From CAVQKZ01 sp963837325 (GTDB lineage Bacteria > Actinomycetota > Actinomycetes > Mycobacteriales > Jatrophihabitantaceae), in assembly GCA_963837325.1 (NCBI GenBank), contig CAWIMV010000001.1, positions 372,001 to 436,000 on the forward strand: a stretch of 64,000 nucleotides of DNA. Direction: 5' to 3'. The notes under the pieces were generated by a model. It searched no databases. It was not told the DNA's origin and saw only the letters and a program-made list of their open reading frames with translations. Both the position numbers and the translations under genes were made by a program. Positions 34,610 to 43,978 of the stretch are shown piece by piece. Numbering within the stretch: the first letter of the stretch is position 1; every line of letters starts with the position of its first letter.

Positions 34610-37206
34610 TCCGCCGCCCGCGAATCCACGCACGGTCGTTCCTCCGCGCGCCCGTGATCGCGATCAGCCTCGCGTTGATGCTCGTCGCTGGGGTCGCCTG
34701 GGCGAGCTGGAGCGCACGCTCGAGTCCAGGCGGACACGGGGCTGCCGCCGCCGCCGCCGTCGAGTCGGGTGCGCCTCCGTCCGCCGTATCCGCGGTCGAC
34801 GCCGTCACCGTCACCTGGGCCGCGAGCACCTTGTCGAGCGGTGCTCCGGTCGCCGGCTACTTCATCACTCGATACGACGCCACGACCCTGATAAGCCGGA
34901 CCGTCGCGACCGGTTGCGCCGGACTCATCACAGCCACGACCTGCACCGAGACCGGACTCCCCGACGGGCGCTGGGTCTACACGGTCACACCGGCAATCGG
35001 CACCCATTGGATCGGTACCGCAAGTCCGATGAGCGAACCGGTCGCGACCGACGCAACGGCGCCCAGCAATACGATCACCACGACAGTCCTCACCGGGAAC
35101 GCCGTCCAGGCCGGCGCGGCGATCTTCTACCGCGGCCTCGCGTCGGGCTCGCTCACACTGACCAATGCCGTCGTCGACGCCGGCTCAGGACCGGCCTCGA
35201 GCACCACGACACCGCTAGCCGGAAACGCCGGCGGTTGGACCCACACGCCGTCGAGGGTGACCTCACCACCGGGTGGACCCTACGTCTCCGACCCGTTCAG
35301 CTGGAGCGCCGCGACCACGAGCACACCCACCGAAGTCCTGACCGGGCGCGACGCGGCCGGCAACACTGCCGCCACCACGCTTTCGTTCGTCAATGACTCC
35401 ATAGCCCCGAGCGCCGGCACCGTCGACTACCTCGACGGCTACCAGCCTGACCAATCGGTCGCCGTAACACTGACGACTGGGATCGACAGTGGCTCGGGCA
35501 TCGCCACCCGCCAACTGCAACGCGCCGACGCCCAACTGAGCGACGGAGTCTGCAGCACCTTCTCCAGCTTCGCCCCGATCGGGCCGGACAGCCCTGCCTC
35601 CCCCTACACCGACAACCAGGTCGCGACCGGCTTCTGCTACGCCTACCGCTATGTCGTGACCGACCAGGTCGGCAACCAGGACGTCGCCACTAGCACCAGT
35701 GTGGCCAAACTCGACCCTTCCGCCGGCGGCCCGCCACTCGGTACCGCCCGCTCCTACTCGGTCCTCGCGGGCACCGGCGTGGTCAACACCCTGGCCACGA
35801 CCATCAGTGGTGACCTAGGCGTGAGCCCGAGCAACTCGATCACCGGTTTCCCACCCGGCGTCGTCGCCGGCACCACCCACGCCGGCGACCCGGCGGCGGC
35901 CGCGGCCCAGTCCGACCTGGTCCTGGCGTACAACGACGCTGCCGCACGCACCCCGTCCGCCGGATTCTCCGGCGACCAGAACGGGCAAACCTTCACCCCC
36001 GGCACCTACCACACGGCAGCGGCGTTTGCGCTGACGGGAACGCTGACACTGGACGGACTGGGCGATCCGAACGCGCTGTTCATCTTCCAGGTCGACGCCG
36101 CGCTGAACACGGCAGCGGCCAGCACCATGAACTTGATCAACGGTGCCCAGGCCTCGCACGTGTTCTGGCAGGTCAACGGCGCCGCCGGCACCGGCGCGTC
36201 CTCGGCATTCGCCGGGACGATCATGGCCGCCGGCGCCATCACCCTCGGTGCCGGAACGCAACTCATCGGCCGAGCCTTGTGTTATGGCACGGTCACTCTC
36301 GCCGACAACACGATCAGATTCACCACCGCCGTACCGCCGGTCTTGGCGATCGATGGCGGGGCGGCGGTCGAAACCAAGCAGGCTGCCCCCACCATCACCG
36401 GCACCACCAATGCGACGTCCGCCACGACCGTCACGGTCACCGTCGCGGGCCAGGTCCTCACGAGCACGGTTCAGAGCGACGGCACCTGGAGTGTTACCGC
36501 CGCGGCCCTCACGGCGGGAACTCACAATGTCACCGCCACGGTGCGGGACGCGGCCGGCAACGCCGGCACCGCGGCCCAAAGCCTCACCATCGAGATCAAC
36601 CCCGACCCGGTACTGCTGCGCACGGCGGCTACGTATTCGGTGTTGGCGGGGACGAACGTGGTGGGCACCGGGACCAGCGTGCTCAGCGGCGACCTAGGAG
36701 TGAGCCCGGGCGCCTCCGTCACAGGCTTCCCGCCCGGCACGGTCGCCGGAACGATCCACGCTGGTGACGCCCAAGCGGCACAGGCCGAGGCGGATCTCGT
36801 GCTCGCCTACGACGACGCGGCCAGCCGCACACCCAGCAGCGAATTCGCCGGGGATCAGACCGGTCATACGTTCCACGAAGGCATCCACCACACCTCCGTC
36901 GCGTTCGCGCTCACCGGGACGCTCACCCTGGACGCACAAGGCGACCCGAACGCCATCTTCATCATCCAGGTCGACGCCGCCCTCAATACTGCTGCGTCCA
37001 GTCGCGTCACTCTGCTCAACGAAGCGCAAGCCTCACACGTGTTCTGGCAAGTCGCCGGTGCTGCCGGCACCGGTGCCTCGTCTTCGTTCGCCGGAACGAT
37101 CATGGCGGCGGGCGCCATCACCCTCGGCGACGGCACGCAACTCACCGGCCAAGCCCTCTCCTACGGCACCGTCACGCTCGCCAACAACGTGATCACCACC
37201 AACTAG
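34606..37206 (+). CDS. Secreted protein with two DUF3494 ice-binding-type domains
   Basis: Predicted protein of 866 residues. Signal region 1-33 (SLALMLVAGVAWASWSA) is followed by an FN3-like part (about 60-145) and beta-rich regions to about 375. DUF3494 domain 1 spans about 378-573 and domain 2 about 669-866, with an Ig-like domain between (about 578-665). Both carry the family pattern: SGDLGVSPG-x-SVTGFPPG, LVLAY-x-DAA, ALTGTLTLD-x2-GDPNA-x-FI, ASHVFWQV and FAGTIMAAGAITLG. They are very alike and look recently duplicated. DUF3494 proteins bind ice or act as adhesins through a beta-helix. ATG 34606 overlaps the previous stop (ATGA). No sortase or membrane anchor is seen at the end. Confidence 0.88.
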   Translation: MIRRPRIHARSFLRAPVIAISLALMLVAGVAWASWSARSSPGGHGAAAAAAVESGAPPSAVSAVDAVTVTWAASTLSSGAPVAGYFITRYDATTLISRTVATGCAGLITATTCTETGLPDGRWVYTVTPAIGTHWIGTASPMSEPVATDATAPSNTITTTVLTGNAVQAGAAIFYRGLASGSLTLTNAVVDAGSGPASSTTTPLAGNAGGWTHTPSRVTSPPGGPYVSDPFSWSAATTSTPTEVLTGRDAAGNTAATTLSFVNDSIAPSAGTVDYLDGYQPDQSVAVTLTTGIDSGSGIATRQLQRADAQLSDGVCSTFSSFAPIGPDSPASPYTDNQVATGFCYAYRYVVTDQVGNQDVATSTSVAKLDPSAGGPPLGTARSYSVLAGTGVVNTLATTISGDLGVSPSNSITGFPPGVVAGTTHAGDPAAAAAQSDLVLAYNDAAARTPSAGFSGDQNGQTFTPGTYHTAAAFALTGTLTLDGLGDPNALFIFQVDAALNTAAASTMNLINGAQASHVFWQVNGAAGTGASSAFAGTIMAAGAITLGAGTQLIGRALCYGTVTLADNTIRFTTAVPPVLAIDGGAAVETKQAAPTITGTTNATSATTVTVTVAGQVLTSTVQSDGTWSVTAAALTAGTHNVTATVRDAAGNAGTAAQSLTIEINPDPVLLRTAATYSVLAGTNVVGTGTSVLSGDLGVSPGASVTGFPPGTVAGTIHAGDAQAAQAEADLVLAYDDAASRTPSSEFAGDQTGHTFHEGIHHTSVAFALTGTLTLDAQGDPNAIFIIQVDAALNTAASSRVTLLNEAQASHVFWQVAGAAGTGASSSFAGTIMAAGAITLGDGTQLTGQALSYGTVTLANNVITTN

Positions 37207-37637
37207 CCCGCAGCGCGCCCAATCTTTGCCGGCCGACGTGCTCGATGACCACCGACGCGTGGTGATCTCGGGCCGCGGTGGAACGCCCAGCGGCAGAATT
37301 CGACGCTGGCGATCCCTCGCCACTCGCACTCGCGCAGGGTCGCCTCCTCGGCGCGGGTGAGGACCCTAGGGTCAGTGCTGCCCACCTCGTAGTCGCCGTG
37401 GTACTTCGCGATCCACGGCTCGAGCGCGTGGTTGAAGGCCTTCTGGAAGCCTTGCGGCTGCCGGTTGAAACTCTCGTAGGTCGGCGACGTCCAGTCGAAC
37501 GTGCCGGCCCGATCACGGGGCACGTCGATCTCGACCTGGCCGGCGTTCTCGCTGAGCACCGTCTTCGACCGGGAAGGCGGGTCGGCCACCCGCAACCATC
37601 TATGTGCCCTCAAGATCCTCACACGGGACGGCCTCAC
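37203..37637 (-). pseudogene. Chimeric remnant with IS256-type transposase piece
   Basis: An open frame of 144 codons from a GTG. The segment KTVLSENAGQVEIDVPRDR-AGTF matches the N-terminal part of IS256-family transposases. It ends abruptly and continues into an unrelated stretch (FQKAFNHALEPWIAKYHGDY, TRAEEATLRECEWRGIASVE) of no known family. The frame overlaps the end of the DUF3494 gene and the stop of the next reverse gene by 4 bp. No transposase catalytic part or inverted repeats are visible, so this is a scar rather than an active element. Confidence 0.55.
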
Positions 37638-38347
37638 TGACCTAGGGAGCCGACTGCGCGGGCGATGACCAGCAGCGAGGTCATCAGCGCAGCGGTCGCT
37701 TCGAGTCCCATCAAAATCTTCGCTCGGTCAGTGAGGGGCATCGTATCGGTCGGGCTGAAGGCGCTGGAGTTCGTCAAGGACAGGTACAGGTAGTCGATGA
37801 AGGTCGGGATCCACCCGGAACTAGCACTTGCGCCGACAGCAACTTCGGCGACTGCGTCGTCGTTCTCGTCCTGAGAGAATCGCCAGTCGGCGGGCGGTAA
37901 CTCGTCTCGGCGCAGCTTGCGGCGCACGACCGGCCCGCCGCGGTCCAGCTCCCAGAACACCAGGGCAAATCCGATCACGTTGGTGAGCCACACCTGCATG
38001 GCCGCCACGAGCAGCCCACCGGCGTGGGCGCCGTGTTTGGACAGGGCAGCGATCAGCAGACCCAGCGAGACCAGGTTTGCGATGATGACCACGGCCGCCA
38101 GGCCCGCGGATATGCCCCGCGACCACCGGCTCCCCCGCGTAACCCGATTACGCGTCGTGACGACCAGTGCGATCAGCAGCGCGGTCTCCACCGCAGGAAT
38201 GACCAGTCTGGGTCCGAAAAGCACGGACTGCGGCAGCAACGCGTACACCGCGATCGCCGTGACGACCGCAGCTACCGGCGGCGCCAGCGCCTCGCCGTCG
38301 CCTCGGCGGCGATGGTTCAGCTCCTCGTCGAGTGGATCAGCGGCCAT
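37634..38347 (-). CDS. DUF1345-like membrane protein
   Basis: Predicted protein of 237 residues with about six helices. The C-terminal pattern FIDYLYLSLTNSSAFSPTDT, PLTDRAKILMGLEATAALMT and LLVIARAVGSL is typical of DUF1345/ion-channel-like membrane proteins. ATG 38347 has AGGAAG about 9 nt upstream. A small inverted repeat GACAAC-N6-GTTGTC (38364-38381) lies just upstream and may be a regulator site. Function unknown. Confidence 0.72.
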   Translation of the reverse strand: MAADPLDEELNHRRRGDGEALAPPVAAVVTAIAVYALLPQSVLFGPRLVIPAVETALLIALVVTTRNRVTRGSRWSRGISAGLAAVVIIANLVSLGLLIAALSKHGAHAGGLLVAAMQVWLTNVIGFALVFWELDRGGPVVRRKLRRDELPPADWRFSQDENDDAVAEVAVGASASSGWIPTFIDYLYLSLTNSSAFSPTDTMPLTDRAKILMGLEATAALMTSLLVIARAVGSLGQ

Positions 38348-38497
38348 AGCCGAGATCTTCCTTGACAACGTTCAAGTTGTCGGTCCGCCTCGCCGCCGGT
38401 CCGGCCACAGCCTGGACCTGAGGACGACGCAAGGGGGAAGTCAGCCGCACGGACCCGCCGAGGACGTCGCGGCCGTACCCCAGGGGCGACGACACCA

Positions 38498-39973
38498 TCA
38501 TCGGGCGACCGGGCTGAAGCACGGCGCGGGCAGGTAAGCGGTCCACGGGCGGGAGTCGGCGAGGTCGTGCAGGCGGCGGACGTGCCAGCCCAGTGTGTAG
38601 TGCGGACGGGGCTCTCCTGCACGGATGATCACCACAAGCCCGACGCAGCCCGATCTCGTTCGACCATGGGCCGGCAGGCGTTGATTCCGAGATGGCACAG
38701 TTGTGGAGGCGCAACCTGCGTAGAACGCGATGGGCGGGGCGGCGGTACCCAACACGGTGCAGGGCGCCCGGATTCCCAGGCGGTGCAGTTGGGTGGCGAT
38801 CCGTGCGTAGTCGACACGCGACGGTCGCTGGGCTGCGTATTGCAGGTAGCCGACGCTCAATTGCCCAGACGCGAACAGCGCACAGGCGGCGACCACCGCC
38901 CACTGCCGGCCACGAGTTGGACGCGAGCACGTACGGTGGCCGGCCAACCGCACGGCACCATCGGCGACCGGAAGTGAGGCCAGAGCGTAGGAGGGTAGAA
39001 GGAACCGGGGGGCGGCGTATCCGACCAGAGTGAGGTAGGGGAGTGCCACTAGCCCGGCGCCCGCGGTCGCGACGAGCAAGGCCCGAAACTGTGCGTGGTC
39101 GCGCGCTGTAACCACGGCCACGACCACCATGACGGGTAATGCAAACCACCACAGGTCAAGCACGGGGGGATGGGTCGCGTGCCCGCAGGGCCGGCACAGC
39201 ATCGGCCCGTACAGCGCACGCGCCTGGTAGATCAGGCCGGGTTGAGGTGTCAGACCACCTTGGACGGCACTGGACTGGCGCAGGCGCGCCGCGAGGCCGC
39301 CGAAGCGCACGTCAGCCTCGATCACCCAGGGCAACAGCCCGGCGGCGAGCGCGACCAACGCCACGCCTGCGAGCACCATTCGCCGGCGACCACGGTGCAG
39401 CAGGACAAGCACCAGAGCCAGGCTGAACCACACAGCATCAGAGGGACGCAGAACGGCAGAGCTGATCAGGGTGAGACCCAAGCCGAGGTCGTCGGTCGCT
39501 CGAGCGGTGTGCGCGGCCCGCGACGCGAAGCCCGCGGCCGCAACCATGCACAACGCGAGCCAGAAGTTCGGCATGGCCTCGTTGCCGTACACCAGGCTGA
39601 CCCACAACGACGCGAACAGCGCGGCCGCGAGCACAACCGGCCGCCGGCCGAGCAGCGGCACCCACACGTGGAACGCCAGGAACAGCCCTACTGCTGAGAG
39701 CACCACCAGGTAGGCCCGCAATGCACCCGGGCTCGTCGTCCAAGACGCCACCGGAGCGACCAGGATGCTGACGCCGCGGGCCCGGGGGGCGGTGAACGCC
39801 GCAGCCGGGATGCGTGAGCTCACCTGGCTGACGTAGACGGTCTCGTCCCAACCCAGACCCAGCCGTGCGAAACCCAGGATCACCTGCAACGCGCCAAAGG
39901 CCGCCGCGACCGTCGCGAGCGGGGTCGCCTGCTCGGCGCGGCGCCGCACCGGCGAGTGGGCCTCAGGAGGCAT
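38498..39973 (-). CDS. Polytopic GT39/ArnT-like glycosyltransferase
   Basis: Predicted protein of 491 residues with about ten helices. The first outer loop has the acidic WDETVY motif used by GT39/GT83 enzymes that take polyprenyl-phosphate sugars. Later parts include YGNEAMPNFWLALCMVAAAG, LRPSDAVWFSLALVL and a C-terminal outer domain (about 380-491). ATG 39973 is preferred; an in-frame TTG at 40045 would add 24 residues, and neither has a strong Shine-Dalgarno site. It likely glycosylates a surface polymer or protein. Confidence 0.68.
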   Translation of the reverse strand: MPPEAHSPVRRRAEQATPLATVAAAFGALQVILGFARLGLGWDETVYVSQVSSRIPAAAFTAPRARGVSILVAPVASWTTSPGALRAYLVVLSAVGLFLAFHVWVPLLGRRPVVLAAALFASLWVSLVYGNEAMPNFWLALCMVAAAGFASRAAHTARATDDLGLGLTLISSAVLRPSDAVWFSLALVLVLLHRGRRRMVLAGVALVALAAGLLPWVIEADVRFGGLAARLRQSSAVQGGLTPQPGLIYQARALYGPMLCRPCGHATHPPVLDLWWFALPVMVVVAVVTARDHAQFRALLVATAGAGLVALPYLTLVGYAAPRFLLPSYALASLPVADGAVRLAGHRTCSRPTRGRQWAVVAACALFASGQLSVGYLQYAAQRPSRVDYARIATQLHRLGIRAPCTVLGTAAPPIAFYAGCASTTVPSRNQRLPAHGRTRSGCVGLVVIIRAGEPRPHYTLGWHVRRLHDLADSRPWTAYLPAPCFSPVAR

Positions 39974-40174
39974 CGGTGACTCGTCTCTGATCAACGCGGG
40001 CAGCCACGATACCCACCGGGCAGCGACGCCGAACACGAACAACAACCCGGTGCTCCAGGACCGTTCAGGCCGGTCGCGACTTGCACGGGACGCAGCTTAG
40101 GAAGCGCAAGCCCCGAATTGGCCAAGAACTCTCGTCCGCGCGAACGGCACTCGACGGAAGCGGGAGTTGCGCAG

Positions 40175-41347
40175 TCAGGACGACACGTCGACCGGACGGG
40201 TGTTGTCGATGATCGGCGGCGGCGCGAGCGGCGCGGTGAGATGGGCCGAGATCCAGGCGAACGCGACCGGCTCCTCGGACCGCCATACCTGGAAGTTGTG
40301 CCCTCCGCGGCGCAAGGTCAGGAGCGCGACCGACAGCGGAGATCGTGCAGCCGCGGCCAGCTCGGCGGCTTCGCGCGAAGTTTCAGCATCCCTGGCACTG
40401 GATATCAGAAGCAGCGCGATATTCGGGGGCGGCAGGTGCATCGTCCGCCAGAGCGGTGTGTTCTGGTCCCGCAACCTTGCGTTGCGGCCGAAGAGTTCGC
40501 CGGTCTGGTTGTCGTGAGCGGGCCGCATGTTCCCGGCAATTGATACCGCTGCCGAGAACAGGTCCGGGTGCCGCATCGCGAGGTTGGTGGCGCAGAACCC
40601 GCCGCTCGAGTAGCCCATCACGGCCCATTCGCGACTTTGTGTACTCGCCCGGAACGCTCGGGTGACCACGTTGCGCACATCGACGGTCAGATACCGCTCG
40701 ACGTTGGGTCCGTGCACGACATCGACGCATTCGGTGTCTCGACGGCCTGCGACGTCCTGACTGGGCATGACCGCGATGAACGGTGAGGAGCGTCCCGCCG
40801 CGATCTCTCGGTCGAGGATGTGAGCGACGTCCAGTGACTTGGTCCAGGTCCTGGGTGTCCCGGGCGAGCCGGCGATCAGCTCGACGACGGGGAAGATGCG
40901 GCGGGCGTACTCCGGCAGCGCGTACTGCATAGGCAGGTACACCAGCGCAGAGAACGTGCCGAAGTGAGGGCTCGTACCGGGAATCGCGACCCGGGTGATG
41001 AGCCCGTGTCCTTCTGCGCGGGCCCGGGCGAGCTTGGCTCGCAGTGCTGCGTCTTGCTTGCCGGGCTGGGCGCCGACGTCGCGAACGGTGTGCTTCTCGC
41101 CGAACAATTCGAGCCATGAGCTGTAGAAGCTTCCCGCGTCGTTGACGAGAACGGCGACCAGGGCCACCGCGGTTAGTTGCGAACCGAGTACCAGCGCACC
41201 CCGGCCGGTCCATCGTCGTACCGTCGCGGCGCGGGATGAGGAACGACCCATCCGATTCCACATATAGAGGGCAGTAGCGGGCATTGCCACGGCGAGCAGG
41301 ATTGCGAGGATCAGGGTCGTGCGGCCGGTGAGGGACACGCCTCTCAT
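40175..41347 (-). CDS. Membrane-anchored esterase, antigen-85/esterase-D-like
   Basis: Predicted protein of 390 residues. Two N-terminal helices (TTLILAILLAVAMPATALYM and ALVLGSQLTAVALVAVLV) precede an outer alpha/beta-hydrolase domain with VYLPMQYALPEYARRIFPVV, the nucleophile motif GYSSGG and a late GGHNF histidine. This layout is that of actinobacterial esterases related to mycolyltransferases. GTG 41368 is an alternative start. The substrate is unknown and mycolates are not implied. Confidence 0.83.
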   Translation of the reverse strand: MRGVSLTGRTTLILAILLAVAMPATALYMWNRMGRSSSRAATVRRWTGRGALVLGSQLTAVALVAVLVNDAGSFYSSWLELFGEKHTVRDVGAQPGKQDAALRAKLARARAEGHGLITRVAIPGTSPHFGTFSALVYLPMQYALPEYARRIFPVVELIAGSPGTPRTWTKSLDVAHILDREIAAGRSSPFIAVMPSQDVAGRRDTECVDVVHGPNVERYLTVDVRNVVTRAFRASTQSREWAVMGYSSGGFCATNLAMRHPDLFSAAVSIAGNMRPAHDNQTGELFGRNARLRDQNTPLWRTMHLPPPNIALLLISSARDAETSREAAELAAAARSPLSVALLTLRRGGHNFQVWRSEEPVAFAWISAHLTAPLAPPPIIDNTRPVDVSS

Positions 41348-41490
41348 TCTGCTGTGAACAGCTGACACCGCCCTGAGGCGACTACGTCACGGACGTACGG
41401 GCGAGGCGGGCGGTGCCGATCGGTCGACTTCCTCCGCTTCTTCGGTCAGTATCCCTTTGCTTCGGATCTGATCCGTCGCTGCTCGGGGCG

Positions 41491-42684
41491 CTATACGGGG
41501 AGCGTCCGTTCGATGTGCGCTGCAATCTCGAGCGCACTGGTCGCAGCCGGCGACGGCGCATTCAGCACGTGCACGGTGCGGCCATCCCGCTCGACCAGGA
41601 AGTCGTCGACAAGCGACCCGTCCCGCAGCACAGCCTGCGCCCGTACGCCGGCCGGTGCTGGCGTCAGGTCATCGTCGGCGATCTCGGGGACAAGAGCACG
41701 CAGGCTTTCCGCGAACCGATGCCTGGACAGCGAGCGGGCAATCTCCGCGATTCCGATCCGCGCATGTTTCGACGCCAGCCGCCAGAAGCCCGGGTAACCG
41801 AGTGTGCCGGCCAATTCGCGTACCCGGATGGTTGGCCACGAGTAACCCTCGCGAGCGAGGGCCAGCACGGCATTCGGGCCGGCATGCACACTTCCGTTGA
41901 TCCCGCGAGTCAAGTGAACGCCGAGAAAGGGAAACCGCGGGTCCGGGACCGGGTAGATCAGGCCCCGGACGAGGTGACGGCGTTCCTTGCGGAGTTCGTA
42001 GTACTCGCCACGGAAAGGGATGATCCGCACCGCAGAGGGGCGTTTTCCGAACGCGGCAACGAGGTCGCTGCGCAGACCTGCGCAGTTGACGACCACATCG
42101 GCGTCGAAGTCGCCGTGGGGCGTTTCGACGGTGGTCGTGCGCGCGTAGTGGCGGAGGCCGACGACCTCTGTCGCCAACCGAAGGTCGGCAGCGCGATCTG
42201 TGAGTCGGCGGGCCAGCGCGGAACATATCTCGGTGTAGTCGATCACTCCCGTTTCAGGGACATGCAGCGCCGCGACACACGCGATGTGCGGTTCGATCTC
42301 GCGGGCGCCGCGTTCATCCAGTTCGCGGACACGCAGGCCGTTCTCCCGGCCTCGCTGGGCGAGAGCCATCAGTCCCAGCCGTTCGCCTTCGACGGTGGCG
42401 ACGACAAGCTTGCCGCATCTGTCGACTGCAACGCCCTCGGCACGGGCGAATCGGATCATCGACTCCGCGCCGCTGCGACACATTCGCGCCTTCTGAGACC
42501 CTGGCCGATAGTAGAGGCCGGAATGCAGAACCCCACTGTTGCGTCCACTCTGGTGCGCGGCCCAGTGGTCGGCTTTTTCGAGCACCGTCACGCGAGTTCC
42601 CGACCGTTCCCGAACGACGCGGTCGGCCACCGCCAGCCCGAGGATGCCGCCGCCGATGACAACGCAGTGCGGCGACGTCCCCAA
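41491..42684 (-). CDS. lhgO: L-2-hydroxyglutarate oxidase-like FAD enzyme
   Basis: Predicted protein of 397 residues. The FAD motif GGGILG (11-16) and VLEKADHWAAHQSGRNSGVL are followed by the DAO fold with LhgO features (HSGLYYRPGSQKARMC, GGEYYEL-like FRGEYYEL, PVPDPRFPFLGVHLTRGING, GPNAVLALAREGY). It oxidises L-2-hydroxyglutarate to 2-oxoglutarate at the membrane. The start is TTG 42684, with AAGGAG 8 nt upstream, since the family N-terminus begins there and no ATG or GTG fits. It is divergent from the sugar aminotransferase gene and may not belong to the polysaccharide locus. Confidence 0.88.
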   Translation of the reverse strand: MGTSPHCVVIGGGILGLAVADRVVRERSGTRVTVLEKADHWAAHQSGRNSGVLHSGLYYRPGSQKARMCRSGAESMIRFARAEGVAVDRCGKLVVATVEGERLGLMALAQRGRENGLRVRELDERGAREIEPHIACVAALHVPETGVIDYTEICSALARRLTDRAADLRLATEVVGLRHYARTTTVETPHGDFDADVVVNCAGLRSDLVAAFGKRPSAVRIIPFRGEYYELRKERRHLVRGLIYPVPDPRFPFLGVHLTRGINGSVHAGPNAVLALAREGYSWPTIRVRELAGTLGYPGFWRLASKHARIGIAEIARSLSRHRFAESLRALVPEIADDDLTPAPAGVRAQAVLRDGSLVDDFLVERDGRTVHVLNAPSPAATSALEIAAHIERTLPV

Positions 42685-42838
42685 TTTCCGGGCTCCTTGT
42701 CCGCCGCCACCTGGGTTCGTTGCGGCCTCGATGAGATCCACCTGTGGCCGAGCCGATCGATGGCCGGGTCGTGGCGCTGGCGGACCTACACTAGCCGCGC
42801 TCGGCCTGCCGGGCGCCAGCCCATCCGAGAGGAGCCTG

Positions 42839-43978
42839 ATGCGCGGGACGATCGCACTCGGACAGCCCACTTTCGGAGACGAAGAGCTGGCGGCGATCGC
42901 GGAGGTCCTGAGGTCAGGATGGGCGGCGGGCCAAGGCCCCGCCGGTCGAACATTCGAGGAGCGGTTCGCCGCATCGTGCGACAGTGTGGCAGCACTCGTC
43001 GTCAACAACTGCACGGCTGCTTTGCACTTGGCGGTCAACTGCCTTGGTGCCGCAGCGGGCGACGAGGTCATTGTCGCCGACTACACCTTCCCCGCTACAG
43101 GTCACGCTGTGCGGTATGCGGGCGCGGAACCCATCTTCGTCGACGTGCGCGGAGATATCTGGACGATCGATCCCGATGCCGTCGAGCAAGCAATGACGCC
43201 GAGGACCGTCGGAGTCATCGCGGTCGACGCATTCGGCATGCCCGCCGACTACGACGAGCTCCGGGCGTTGACAGCGCGGCACGGGGTCTGGCTACTCGAA
43301 GACGCGGCCTGTGCCGTCGGCGCGACGTACAAGGGCCGGCCGACCGGCGGCGCCCTTGCCGACGCTGCCTGCTTCTCATTTCACGGCCGCAAGGGCATCA
43401 CCTGTGGCGAGGGCGGAGCAATAGCGAGCGACGACCCCGACCTGCTCGCCCGAGCACGCAAATTGCACTTCTTCGGCATCGAGAGCGCGCTCGCACGCGA
43501 GGGTTCGGGTGACCTGCCGGTGCCGATGTTCGACGAGTTGGGCTGGAATTACAAGCTGTCCGACATCGCCGTCGCGGTCGTCTCGGCTCAGCTCGAGAAG
43601 CTGCCGATGCTGCTCGCGGCGCGGCGCCGGGTCGCCGCGGGGTACGCGGAACTGCTTGCCGACCTGGACGAGGCACAGCTGCCCGTGGAGCTGCCGGATC
43701 GCGAGACCTCGTGGCAGTCCTACGTCCTGACACTCGCCCCCGGAGTGCACCGCGGCCGAGTTGCAGCGCAAGTGCGCGCCCACGGCGTCCAATGCAATAT
43801 CGGTACATACGCATCACACCTTCAGCCGGTTTACGGTGCACGCCCGGCGTGTCCAGTGTCCGCTGACATCTTCGCGCGGCACCTGGCCATACCTATGCAC
43901 GCGAACCTCACGGACGAGGACGTCGAGACCGTCGCCAAAGCCGTCCGGCTGGCCCTTGTTGAGGAGACTGATCGATGA
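42839..43978 (+). CDS. DegT/DnrJ-type sugar aminotransferase 1
   Basis: Predicted PLP enzyme of 379 residues. The Schiff-base lysine is Lys185 in FHGRKGITCGEGG, and earlier motifs are NNCTAALHLAV, VDAFGMPADYDEL and LLEDAACAVGATYKG. Such enzymes aminate nucleotide-linked keto sugars. GGAG lies before ATG 42839. The following epimerase gene overlaps (ATGATGA), so an operon of aminotransferase, epimerase, acyltransferase and GT4 is clear. The product is an amino sugar of a surface glycan; exact sugar unknown. Confidence 0.9.
   Translation: MRGTIALGQPTFGDEELAAIAEVLRSGWAAGQGPAGRTFEERFAASCDSVAALVVNNCTAALHLAVNCLGAAAGDEVIVADYTFPATGHAVRYAGAEPIFVDVRGDIWTIDPDAVEQAMTPRTVGVIAVDAFGMPADYDELRALTARHGVWLLEDAACAVGATYKGRPTGGALADAACFSFHGRKGITCGEGGAIASDDPDLLARARKLHFFGIESALAREGSGDLPVPMFDELGWNYKLSDIAVAVVSAQLEKLPMLLAARRRVAAGYAELLADLDEAQLPVELPDRETSWQSYVLTLAPGVHRGRVAAQVRAHGVQCNIGTYASHLQPVYGARPACPVSADIFARHLAIPMHANLTDEDVETVAKAVRLALVEETDR

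Noticed and set aside
40175..41347. A mycolyltransferase, which would imply a mycolic-acid-bearing organism.
   Set aside because: The esterase fold is shared by many actinobacterial esterases, and no other mycolate gene is in the window.
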